Below are positions 1 to 10,700 of a stretch of DNA of 64,000 bases, one piece after another; positions within the stretch are counted from its first letter, which is position 1, and each line of letters starts with the position of its first letter. Below the pieces are notes generated by a model. It was given only the letters and a program-made list of their open reading frames with translations. It made no database searches and was not told where the DNA came from. This DNA comes from Maniola hyperantus (taxonomy: Eukaryota > Arthropoda > Insecta > Lepidoptera > Nymphalidae), in contig NC_048549.1 of NCBI RefSeq assembly GCF_902806685.2, positions 14,091,594-14,155,593 of the forward strand. Direction: 5' to 3'. A program made the position numbers and the translations under genes.

Positions 1-80
1 AAAAATAAAATTGAACACTTGTCTGTCTGTCGCAGATGTTTATCTGCCATTTACCGAGATTACCGATTTATAGAGACTAT

Positions 81-250
81 GCCGCGTCGTAGGCGGGGCA
101 TTGACCCGAGTTTTGCACGCTTTATATTGCGGGTTTCAAAAATACTAAATCACTAAAACTACAGAATGAGGCAAATGGTTATTGATATTGGATTGTGCTT
201 AGGTAGTATAACAATAGCGCTAAGTTTTTGCTAGCGTTCTGGTTACAGCC
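81..250 (+). repeat. dispersed repeat, three copies in window
   Basis: About 170 bases including GCGCTAAGTTTTTGCTAGCG. It recurs inverted at about 10705-10873 and direct at about 25372-25533, so the sequence upstream of the zinc-finger exon is repeat-derived. No family is assigned. Confidence 0.6.
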
Positions 251-464
251 TGTATATACAGGTCAAAAAACACAACCCTCTTTTTGGGCTTCGGCGCAGT
301 CGGGTAAAAAATTAGCCTCCAGGAGGCAAATTATCTATAGCTGGGGCCTTAAGAAGGTAACAGACAAACAGACACACTTTTCCATTTGCAATATTAGAAT
401 GGAAGTACTATGGGTGAAGTATGGACTGTTTTTTTTAATGTGTACAAATGTTGTTTTGTTTCAG

Positions 465-1474
465 TCGCTCCTTCGGTACTCGCGACCAATCACAGAGACG
501 TAGAACTTGCAACTGATACAGACGACGAGTCGGATATATTGACTTTCGAAAATAATACTAACAATACTGAATATTCAAGGAAATCCCAGGACTCTGTACT
601 GAAACCACAAGAATCGTTGGCAAAAATAAGTGACAATATCAGTTTTCGAACAACGAGGCGAAATGCTCTTTTTAAAAACAAACACAATTCCCAGGATATA
701 CTCGGTACACAGTTAGGAAACTATACTGACCAGATACAGCATATCTGTGACGTTTGCCAAAAGATATTTCAACGGAAAAGTTCCTTAGTTACCCACATTA
801 GGGCGCACACTTTCTCATGTAAGTTGAGAGAGCGCAAATTCACTCAAAATAGTACGTCATCGAGCCCCAGGAGGACTCACACTGGCGAAAAACCTTTCGC
901 TTGTAAGTTATGTAAATATAAATGTACACAAAAAGGTAATTTAGTGACGCATATGAGGACTCACACTGGCGAAAAACCTTTCGCTTGTAAGTTATGTAAG
1001 TACAAATGTTCAGAAAATAGTAGTTTAGTGAAGCACACGAGGACTCACACTGGCGAAAAACCTTTCGCTTGTAAGTTATGTAAATACAAATGTACAGTAA
1101 GCAGTAGTTTAGTGAGTCACATGAGGATTCACACTGGCGAGAAACCTTTCGCTTGTAAGTTATGTAAATATAAATGTACACAAAATAGTTATTTAGTGAG
1201 GCACATGAGGACTCACACTGGCGAAAAACCTTTCGCGTGTAAGTTATGTAAATATAAATGTACACGAAAAGATAATTTAGTGCAGCACATGAGGACTCAC
1301 ACTGGCGAAAAACCTTTCGCTTGTAAGTTATGTAAATATAAATGTACACGAAAAAATAATTTAGTGGAGCACATGAGGACTCACACTGGCGAAAAACCTT
1401 TCGCTTGTAAGTTATGTAAATACAAATGTACAGTAAGCAGAAGTTTAGTGAGTCACATGAGGACTCACCATTGA
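465..1474 (+). CDS. C2H2 zinc-finger protein, terminal exon (5' part outside window)
   Basis: Probable sequence-specific DNA-binding nuclear protein. The exon opens after a pyrimidine-rich acceptor (TTTTGTTTCAG, AG at 463-464) and runs to TGA at 1472-1474; an AATAAA lies at 1621-1626. It encodes about 100 acidic, Ser/Asn-rich residues, one ordinary C2H2 finger (CDVC...HIRAH), one degenerate finger whose second Cys is Arg (CKLR), then seven tandem fingers with a strict 84-base period and TGEKP linkers. Each has the frame CKLCKYKC-x5-LV-x-H-M-R-T-H; the usual Phe before the helix is Cys. The fingers are nearly identical in DNA and differ almost only at helix positions -1, 1, 2, 3 and 6. The upstream exon(s), including any N-terminal ZAD or other domain, are not visible. 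No orthologue is assigned, as such arrays turn over fast. Confidence 0.85.
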
Positions 1475-3422
1475 TGTTGGAAGAGGCAGCCCTAAATTGA
1501 TGAAGCATATTGTGTTCGGGGAAGGCGCGCCGCGGGTATGATTGTTCGCTCTAGTCTAGTTGAAGTTTTTAAGTACATTACTATGGGCTATTTTTCCCCA
1601 ATAGGGTCTTTGACTGTAGTAATAAAATAGTGTTTTTTTTTTGTATAGCGGTAGTTTATGGGGCTAGAATTCATTATTTAAAGGGAATAATTTAAAAAAT
1701 CATGATTTTTAGGGTTCCGTACCTCAAAAGGAAAAACGGAACCTTTATAGGATCACTTTGTTGCCTGTCTGTCTGTCTGTCAAGAAACCTACAGGGTACT
1801 TCCCGTTGACCTAGAATCATGAAATTTATATACAACCCGTCGGTAATATCTAAGCACCTCGCTGGAATGCGCTTCCCCGCAGCTGGCCCATTTTCGCCAA
1901 TTCAGTACCTACCCAAAAGTATATAAACACTACGTTCTACCAGTACTGTTGCCAACGTAAGGACGTTGCATGACGTCATTAAGCCAGGTTCACCAAGTAC
2001 TTCCAACTTCTTTGAGGTTCACAGATATTTCCGACGGGTTGTACATGCGTGGGCGTAGTTTCTAAGTCCATGAACAAAATTATTGATGCACACATTCATC
2101 ATCTACGACATTCATCTAAGTCTACGACTCACATAATCCGTCAAATGTCTTATATTACCAAATCGTGTTGTCACCTTTATAGAAAAGGACACACTCCCGC
2201 TAGTACCTCAACAGGCTCGTTTTTGTCGTCTCAGTGCACAATCATTTTAATCTCAGAAGAATCGAGAAGACAGTCAGATACGTAATACCCGAAAGGGACA
2301 AACAAAACAACAAAAGAAATCATACGTACGTAACTAGTTAGTTATGAAAGGTTATGTTTCATAATTTGCGTTCGCTACAACTTTTACACAGCAATGCAAC
2401 ATAAATAGCTTCTACACACCTTCAATACTAAATTTAAAACAGAACACTAAATAAAAACTCGTAATATTCGCAATAAATTACTATCACAGAGTTGTGTTGG
2501 GCACAAACGACAACGTGCCCAACAAAAAAAAGCTAAACTATGACAAAGCCAAAAAATTGTGTTTTTGTCTTTATCACTCTTCAGAGCTTTCCTATACTCC
2601 TAGGTCCTAGCTTGCTCTAACAAGGTATTATTATTAACCGACTTCAAAAAAAGGAGGAGGTTCTCAATTCGTCGGAATCTTTTTTTTAATGCCAAGTTTC
2701 CTTGATTCTTAATCTGAATAAACAAGTGTAGACCATATAACTTCCAAATTCTTTGATGTAGACTGATTAAAAAGCTAGACTAAAGTACTGTGTAACCGCG
2801 TGTGAGATAGCGATAGCACGACGTAACGATGAATAACACGACAATTACCTTTGTTTAGTAGTCAATATTTGTATAAACCGCTCAACAATATTTGTATTAG
2901 ACGTTTTTTATGTGAAAACAAGTAAATAACTAATGAGAAATACAATGACGCCACGAATTCGCAAAGTTTGATTTGCAACTAAAGTTGTATTCCTTGAAAA
3001 AAATCGTTACACGATAAGGGACAAAAATAGGTTAGCTGCGTCTCTGTTTATCACATTACTAACTTTATCTGTGCTCTCTTTTTAGTGTGAATAAGAAAGC
3101 ATACGTTCTTTTGTCTAGATTTTTTACTCAGTCTACGGCTAGTATATAGCACAGACTACAGTGTTTAAAGAGTATGGAGTATATAGTGATCTCTCTGTGG
3201 TGTTTGAACACTATATATCCTATAATCCAGGGCCGTAAAATAAATTAAAATATATATATATATATCCTATATATTGCTATATAAACTTTACTCTATGTAT
3301 ATAATCAGTATATTATAATACTCTTTGTATATAATATTGTTTACAGTGATTTTATTTTATAGTTAATAAGTCAATTGATTGTTTAACAAATTAAAAGAAT
3401 TGATAAGAATAACTCCACCATA
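1475..3422. other. intergenic spacer, zinc-finger gene to TRAX
   Basis: 3' UTR and poly(A) signal of the zinc-finger gene, then a truncated reverse copy of the 'GGTTCCGTAC' repeat (about 1706-1830), a piece beginning TTAACCGACTTC at 2636, a dispersed repeat at 2786-3105 and AT-rich simple sequence (TA run near 3249-3264). The last 300 bases presumably hold the TRAX promoter. No coding exon is convincing here. Confidence 0.6.
2786..3105 (+). repeat. dispersed ~320-base repeat, upstream of TRAX
   Basis: Matches, in inverse orientation, 29655-29968 upstream of E(z). Shared landmarks are the segments around TATGTGAAAACAAGTAAATA and GCTGCGTCTCTGTTTATCAC. Family unknown. Confidence 0.65.
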
Positions 3423-6400
3423 ATGTCGGGACGAGGTAAGATGTGCAATATGTCTACATACAGAACATCTTACGACTTTTTACCATATACAATTACTCGA
3501 TAAAACATAATTTTTCCACAGGTAAATATCGAGGTAACCGGCATAGGAATAACCATCAAACGTTATCCACGGTAGCGAAGGAAGTGGCTACCGCCTTGCC
3601 AGCAGACAGCCCCGTGCTGGCGATGTTCAAGGACGCAGCTTTAAAGCTCAATGACCGTCAAGATAGATACGAGAGGCTGGTCAAGTTGTCTAGAGATATC
3701 ACAATTGAGAGCAAGAGAATCATCTTCCTCTTGCACTCTGCTATCACGTACGTACACAGATCACAGATTTGTCTCAGAATGTCCAGTTCATTATATGTAC
3801 TTAGGTATGTTCTAGTAGAAACAAATTCTCTCTTACATTCTATTATTATAGGCAGTGGCGTGCAGATCATAGAGGCATAAATGCACTGCTTACCCCAGTT
3901 GTAATAGCTTAATGCAAATTTTACATTATGACCTGCCAGTAAACAGGTTCCTACCTAACTAATGCCTACCCTGGCTTCAAACCCTGTGCACGCCACTGAT
4001 TATAGGTATCTACATTGGTAGATTCTGAGCACAACCTAATTTTAGAGTATTTGCATGCTCTTCTTACTTATGTAATATGAAAAGGACAGACACAGTTTGA
4101 CAGTTTTCCATTTAATTTTTAGATGTTAAAACCTGTGATTTTAGCGCACAGTCGCAAACTTACTGTTTAAATTTGTAGTGTGCTCTAAAATTGTGAAAGT
4201 CATGTTCTGTCCTTTTTAGCATTGTTAAAAAGAAAAGGATGCACATACTCTAAATTTAGTTTAGAGAAAGACAATGGAATCTGTGCCATTGACTAATAGG
4301 TAACTAACTCTTAACTAAAAACAATTTATCAACATCAACTCATCGTCGGCTCACTACTGACCCTTCTCAGAATGTGAAGGCTTTGGCCATGGTCTACCAC
4401 GCTGGCCTAGTGGAGACTTCACACACCTTTAAGAACATTATGAAAAACTCTCAGGCATGTAGGTTACCTCACTGTTTTCCTGATATCTATACCAAGTCAG
4501 GTATCATATTATGAAAGGGCATTACCTGTACATTCTAAAACAGATTTTTATGCATAATAGTTTTTGATTTATCATGCAAAATGTCGCAAAAATTCGACAG
4601 TAGTACAGAACCTGACTTGCACTTGGCTGGTTTTTTTACATTAATATTAATTTTTTCCAGTGAAGAATCCACAGAAAAGGCAGTAAAAGATGCAAACGAG
4701 CGACTCCAAAAGCTAATTTCTGGACCAATCAAAAGCATTGGCCTGGAATTGGAAAACCATCCAGCGTACTTATATTCCAGAGCAGTGACTGCTGGTTTCC
4801 AGGAATTTATTGAGGCTAGAACTTTCTGTTCTTTAATGGAGAGCAAAGTTATTATCTCATATCCTAAAGTACAAAAGGAATTTCAGTATGAAGTTAAAGA
4901 AGGTGAGGTTGGCCTTTACAATTTATTATCAACCCATCACCGGCTCACTACTGAGCATGGGTCTCCTCTCAGAGTGAGAAGGGTTTAGGTTAGGTTGATA
5001 GAACACACCTTTGAGACCATTGTGGAGAACTCTCAGGCATGCAGAATAGGGTCTTGGACTGTAGTAATAAAATGACGTGATTTTTTGTATAGCGGCAGTT
5101 TATGGGGCTAGAATTCATTATAAGGGGAGGGTGTCCCACACTACGCTTGCTTATACGCAGTCTCCACTCAAGGACTTTCCGGCTCCAACGGCCATCGCCT
5201 CTACGACAGGTATGACCACCCACTGCCACTTCAGCTTGCTAACAGTTTGGGCTATGTCTGTGACCGTGGTTCTCCTGCGGATATCCTCATTTTGGATCTT
5301 ATCCCTCGGAAACTCCTACCATAGCCATCTCCATGTCTCGCTGAGCGACTTTGAATTTGTGGACAAGGCAGAAAGACAAATGTTTTATAATAATTTAAGG
5401 TGAATCTGAGAGGACAGTGGCGACGTTTCTACCACAGACGGACTACATGCTTGGCTTGGCGGACTTGACGGGGGAACTGATGAGGAAGGCTATCAACAGC
5501 ATATCCAGCGGGGACAGCCAAGAGTGCTTCCACGCTTGCCAGGTCGTCAGGGAGCTGTATACTGGATCTCTAGGTACGAATCGATCATTATTCCGAGAAA
5601 ATATTTATTTATTTTTCAACACTTACATCTAGCTTTACAGGATTATTCCTATTGTTATAGTATATTTTATTATGTATACTAAATTTAACAATACTCAGAA
5701 AAAAGATAACTAAGATACTATAAGTGTTTCTTTTTCCCTTTTGAGGTATGGAACCCTAAAAATTGGATTTCATACAAAGAATAAAAATAATCATCAAAAT
5801 GAACAAATCATAATTATTGTTCTAAGAGCTCCTAATGGATACAGGACCATTAGTATTTCGTGCGACAGAGATAACGCTCTACGAAGCCAAAATTAGCCGA
5901 CTCTCTCTTTCTAAAGATTGATGTTCATCACTTTTGGCAGCGTACCTACTGTACATCATTGTATTGCAAATTCAGCAATTGACAATCAGAAAGTGTATAA
6001 AATAATACACAATCTTAATAAATGATTGGAGTTGTTTGAGTTTATATTTAACTAGATTATGCTCGCGACTTCGTCCGCGTGGACTATACAAATTTCAAAC
6101 CCCTATTTCACCCCCTTAGGAGTTGAATTTTCAAAAATCCTTTCTTAGCGGATGCCTACATCATAATAGCTATCTGCATGCCAAATTTCAGCCCGATCCG
6201 TCCAGTAGTTTGAGCTGTGCGTTGATAGATCAGTCATTCAGTCAGTCAGTCAGTCACCTTTTCCTTTTATATATATAGATTTTGTTTGAAGGATTGTTTG
6301 GCATGGGCAAAGAACTAGCGCGCAAGATGGCCGTGACCAGGAACAACGTGGGTAAAGTGGAGGGCGCGGTGTACGCGCTGCGCGTGCGCGGCGGCGAGGC

Positions 6401-6476
6401 GCCCCCCTTGCTGCTGCTGCCCGCCAAGCCGGAGTGGGAGGCCGAGCCCCACGACGACGACGAGGGCTACTATTGA
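3423..6476 (+). CDS. Tsnax: TRAX, translin-associated factor X (five exons, complete)
   Basis: TRAX partners translin in the C3PO endonuclease complex, which degrades the passenger strand during RISC activation and processes tRNA 5' leaders. Exons 3423-3435, 3522-3747, 4661-4902, 5418-5573 and 6292-6476 join in phase (1, 2, 1, 1) to give 273 aa; human TRAX is about 290. Recognition rests on RYERLVKLSRDITIESKR, GFQEFIEARTF and DYMLGLADLTGELMR, all at the expected positions. The acidic residues of the QEFIEA and DLTGE motifs, corresponding to the family's catalytic Glu/Asp, are conserved, so the nuclease should be active. The N terminus is Arg/Lys/His-rich, as in TRAX. The C terminus ends in an Asp/Glu/Tyr tail. 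The stop codon overlaps AATAAA, implying a very short 3' UTR. The first exon codes for only 4 residues plus one base. Confidence 0.95.
3853..3998. mobile_element. hAT-type MITE with 8-base target duplication
   Basis: Ends are CAGTGGCGTGCA and its exact reverse complement TGCACGCCACTG. Both flanks carry ATTATAGG (3845-3852 and 3999-4006). TIR sequence and 8-base duplication are typical of hAT elements. A second copy is at 58837-58981. Confidence 0.88.
4016..4290. mobile_element. ~285-base MITE (copy 1 of 3)
   Basis: Starts near GATTCTGAGCACAACC and ends near GGAATCTGTGCC. Imperfect inverted ends contain TTTAGAGTATTTGCAT. Other copies are at 46573-46855 and 46993-47284. It lies in TRAX intron 2. 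Confidence 0.75.
4325..4482 (-). mobile_element. SINE 3' fragment
   Basis: Reverse-strand body of the tRNA-headed SINE (CGGCTCACTACTGA, GGTCTACCACGCTGGCC). A second fragment lies at 4925-5045, just downstream of TRAX exon 3. Confidence 0.75.
4497..4637 (-). repeat. 'GGTTCCGTAC' repeat fragment
   Basis: Reverse-strand 5' part of the ~400-base repeat (GTACATTCTAAAACAG, ATGTCGCAAAAATTCGAC, CTTGGCTGG). It ends about 23 bases before the acceptor of TRAX exon 3. Confidence 0.75.
5075..5345 (-). mobile_element. decayed LINE fragment (reverse-transcriptase C-terminal region)
   Basis: The reverse strand gives broken pieces such as RRRTTVTDIAQTVSKLKWQW, the C-terminal motif of a common lepidopteran non-LTR retrotransposon. 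Stops and frame shifts interrupt it. It lies in TRAX intron 3. Confidence 0.7.
6052..6280 (+). mobile_element. RTE-like LINE 3' tail / SINE-like repeat
   Basis: Contains GCTCGCGACTTCGTCCGCGT, then ACCCCTATTTCACCCCCTTAGG, and ends in (CAGT)n-CACCTTTTCCTTTTATATAT. Further copies are at about 13602-13830, 15866-16075, 20934-21110, 32141-32360, 43966-44195 (-) and 48101-48317 (-). This copy ends 11 bases before TRAX exon 5. Confidence 0.8.
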
Positions 6477-6481
6477 ATAAA
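6476..6481 (+). terminator. poly(A) signal overlapping the TRAX stop codon
   Basis: AATAAA starts on the last base of the TGA stop at 6474-6476 (TGAATAAA). No other AATAAA is close downstream. Confidence 0.7.
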
Positions 6482-6788
6482 CGTTGTGTTGTATCCAGGG
6501 TTTCATTTATAGTGTTTCATGCAAAGCGGTGGCCGCTGAACAGATACTTACCTACCTACCCGGTGACGCCCCCCTTACTGCTTGCTTTTTATGGTTCCTC
6601 AAAAGGAACGCTTCTAGGATCACTTTGTTGTCTGTCTGTCAAGAAAACCTATAGGTTACTTCTTGTTGACCTAGAATCAGTCTAGCACGAGTAAAGGAAT
6701 AAATCCGAAAACCGTAAATTTGTAGTTACCTACCTAGTTATCATAGCCTAGAACTAACGCTTGGCTGCTTGAGCACGCTTACCTTAAA

Positions 6789-7536
6789 AAAGCCGGCTAA
6801 GTGCGTCGTACAGTCGTATATTTTCGACATTTTTGCACAATAAATCAAAAACTATTATGCATAAAAAATCTGTTTTAGAATGCACAGGTGAAAACCTTTC
6901 ATATGATTACCCCACTTGATATAGTCACTCACTTCGAAAGTTGAAAATACTAATTATTATTAGTTCATGACCACAATTTAATTGTTTTTGTGTGCTCTAA
7001 CCCTAAATTCACGGTTTTCAGATTTATCCCCAAATGTCAGCTATAAGATCTACCTACCTGCCAAATTTCATGATTCTAGGTCAACGGGAAGTACCCTGTA
7101 GGTTTCTTGACAGACAGACAGACAAAATGATCCTATAAGGGTGCCGTTTTTTCTTTTGAGGTACAGAACCCTAAAAAGCCGGCCAAGTGCGTCATACAGT
7201 CGTATTTTTTCGACATTTTGCACAATAAATCAAAAACTATTATGCATAAAAAAATGTTTTAGAATGTACAGGTAAAGCCCTTTCATATTATGATACCCTA
7301 CTTGGTATATCATCTTACTTTGAAAGTTAAAAATACTAATTATTTGTTCATGAACACATTTTAATGTTTTTTTTTGTGATGTAATCACAATTTTTTTTCC
7401 CTTGAGTGTGCTCTAAGACCTACCTACCTGCCCATGATTCTAGGTCAACTAGAAGTACCCTATAGGTTTCTTGACAGACACAGACAACGAAGTAACCCTA
7501 TAAGGGTTTCTTTTTCCTTTTGAGGTACGGAACCCT
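6789..7536 (+). repeat. two tandem 'GGTTCCGTAC' repeats
   Basis: Copy 1 (about 6789-7174) and copy 2 (about 7175-7536) each start GCCGGC-AAGTGCGTC, pass through TTTTAGAATG-ACAGGT and end GAGGTAC-GAACCCTA. The same family is at 33400-33655, 34008-34150, 43196-43617, 48660-48875 and 62243-62590 (+), and 35537-35720, 50893-51205, 60139-60530 and 62998-63360 (-). Confidence 0.75.
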
Positions 7537-7724
7537 AGAAATGGCGCGCTCCAGCTTAAGCTGCATCATCATCTACTCTGGTGAATTTGCAGTTAAGCGC
7601 ATGTGTTTTTAGGAAACAAGAGTAAATAGTAAGAGGTCACGACTCATGGCCGAAGAATACCTACACGAAAAGAGAGACTGTAATAGATCATTGTTGAATC
7701 TTCAATTTATTTAATAAAAATACA

Positions 7725-7730
7725 TTTATT
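7725..7730 (-). terminator. poly(A) signal for APLF distal last exon
   Basis: Reverse-strand AATAAA about 35 bases past the TAG at 7765-7767; a second is at 7706-7711. Confidence 0.65.
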
Positions 7731-7764
7731 TTTCATCCATTATAACAACAAAAGTAACCATAGT

Positions 7765-10700
7765 CTACAAATAATCTTCGGAGTACTCCTGGCTCGGTGC
7801 AGTGCCGGGTGTCCACTCGTCCGACTCGTCGTCGGTGCCGTACGGGTCGGGCTCCTCGTCCGTGTCGCTGCAGGCCTGCGGCCGCGCGACCGCTTTCCGC
7901 GCCCGCTTGCCGCCCACCACCAAGCCCTGAGCTGGAGAATCGTTGGAGTCGCTACTGACCCTTCTATCGCGCTTTTTCTTCTGACCTGTTAGACAATTGG
8001 GTGTTTGACTCCAATTTTTTTATTACTTTATTATAAACTAGGATAAAAATAATGACGTAAGCTAAAAAAAACGAATTAAATCGATCAAATAACAAAAAGT
8101 TATAAGCATTTAAATATTTCTGATTAGACAGAGATAGCGTTATAGAATTTTGACGTCACACCTTACTAATGCCATAGTAGCTTCGTGCGGTTTCATACAA
8201 ATATTCGTTTTGCGAGAAAAGGATAGAAGACCCTCCCACTCCAAAATTAAAATGCCTGTAACTTTGTAAATCTTTGCTGGATTTTAATAATTTTTTTCAG
8301 CGTACGTCATTATTTTTATCCTAGTTTATAATAAAGTAATAATATTTATCAAATTCAAAAGTAGGAAAATAGTAAATACCCAATTTTTTTCTGTGACAAT
8401 TAGAGAAATTCTGGAAAACCTGCATCAATCACTGCGAGTCTCAATTGCTGATTGGCAGAATTTATAGTATTTGTGCTTCAACAATACATTTTAGCCAATA
8501 GCGAGGAAGTGTCGGCCAATCAGAGGTGATTGCGAGAGTTACACTGTAGCAAAGCTACCTTCCACTCAGAGGTGTTATCACCCTAAGGGCAACAGGGGCC
8601 ATGGTCCCAGGGCGGCAAACATATAGGTATTTATAACATATATTTTATACCTACAAGTACATAATATTATATTTTGTAGCATTTTGACTTGACTTTCCTG
8701 AAGAAATAGTCAATTTATAAGGCAACAAAGCTTATTGGCGTCCCTTTTTTTCACCGGTCGAGTTTTTTTTTTATAGGACACGCGAGTAGCAGCTCTGAGT
8801 ACATTAGATACCTATTGGCACGATGTTACGCACCTTTGGGTGAACACGACACCTACGAGCATGCTTCACGACAGGGCGGTCAGTTTCCAGTCTAGAAATC
8901 GTTGCCGTGATCGTAGAGTCGTCGTTCAACTATGTCAAACATACTCGAGTTCAGAACTTCTTTCTACAATAAAATTTACTCTGTTGTTTTCTGACGTGCA
9001 TCTACTTAATAGTCAATACAAAATGACTTCTCACGCGTCATTTTAACTCTATGGCTGAGATCTATAGAGCGCACTTTAACTTTGCTCAGATTTAAGTTCG
9101 AGTAAAAACGAGAAAGATTTATGTGAGATATATAGCTCTGTCTCGTTTTAACTCTCAGAGTGCGTTCTATTAAGATCTCTCTATGGGTCAACTGTCGTGT
9201 CAAAAGTATGGTTCACCTTAGGACTAAAATCGTACTTTTGACATAAAATTTGACACAAAGTTAAAATGGCGTGTGTGAAGTCATTTTTTAAACATTATAC
9301 ATAGATACATAATTAATCAACTTATAATAAAAAAACTATGTGTTAACAATTTTTCAGTTTTATTGTTTGCGTATTGTCAAACTACTATTTTAACAAAATT
9401 TATATTTTAAACACTTCATGCATGATTGCTCTAATAGACACATTTCTGCGTATATATTCCGTACGAAATGACTACAAACAACGATGAAATCGATAAACGT
9501 GGTCGATACGGACTCTTGCAACACTGAAACTATGACAGCGCGGGTGTGCGGGGCGAGTCCCTCTGCACGACTGCCTCAAAAAATACTTTAAAATTCTGCA
9601 AGTTTGAACAGTTGAATGACCGCATGCACCAGCTGATTCGAGCCGCGCAAGCGGGAGCGCGCACACGATCTACGCTAGCTGTCCCGTTCGCTCACAGCCA
9701 CTTGCTTGGGGTGACCATGTTTTTGCGGGACAACGACTCAACACAACAAGCTTATAACTCGTTGGTTATCATTAAATATTTTTGAAATTTTGTATATTTA
9801 TTATTTTATGTAAAAATATTCGACACGTGTTTCGGTTTTTGCGTATACTATAAAACTAACGTGTATAAAATAGATTCATGATTAAAACTCGTAATCAAAG
9901 TCGACGCTGTCGCCGTCAGAGTCCTCGACTTGGAAGCGGTCGTCGTAGAAGTTGACCGAGTGCGCGTTGATGTAGAACACGTTGCCGTGCCGCTGCACCA
10001 CTTGCATACCTGCAGCACGACAACACAGCGCGTCACACAATTGCCTACAAAAGTTTAAATTCCTTAAAAGCTACTTGAGAGTAGTTCAGGTAATTTTTTG
10101 GCCGTAAGTACCTTACATTTGTGTTACTTAAAATGGCCGCCAAACAGAACAGCAGTTCTGAGACCCGCCATTTTATAGACGTGTTTTAAGTACGGAGTAG
10201 TTAGTGGCATAGATTAAAAGCTATTTTTTTTTGCTAAGTGTAGTGTGTGCAAAACAAGTCCTAGTCCAATCTGAAGTTGGAACATGGTGGTTAGAGCAAA
10301 TTATAGACTTACAGCCGTACTCAGAGTCGCTAATCGTTACTTAAATTTGAGTTAAAACGAGACATATTCATGTGCGAGATATGGCTGTCTCGTTTTAACT
10401 AAACTTAAGTAACGATTAAGCGACTTTGAGTACGGATGTAAGGATTAAAACGAAAATTTGGCACAGATGTCGGGCGGCGGGGGGGGGGGGGGTCTCACCT
10501 GGTCTAGGGGGCGGCACCTTCCCCGGCGGGTGTTCGTGGTCGCGCCAGTGGCGGGGGTCGGTCTTCACACACGAGGCGCCGTAGGGACAGATGCCGCGTG
10601 CGCCAGTACCCCAGTCCGAATCCCGCGGGTGGCTGAACTGAGCTAGATGTTGGGGGTTCTTTCTGTGTGGCAAATAGACATAATATTATATTGCAAGTAC

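Larger units (their letters stand above)
6477..7764. other. spacer between convergent TRAX and APLF
   Basis: Filled largely by 'GGTTCCGTAC' repeats: a reverse fragment at about 6585-6680 and two head-to-tail copies at 6789-7536. The APLF 3' UTR takes up the last ~50 bases. No gene seen. Confidence 0.7.

Noticed and set aside
840..1508. 222-codon reverse frame opposite the zinc-finger array
   Set aside because: Its 84-base periodic protein (IYITYKRKVFRQCESS repeats) is the antisense shadow of the finger repeats; no splice or family evidence.
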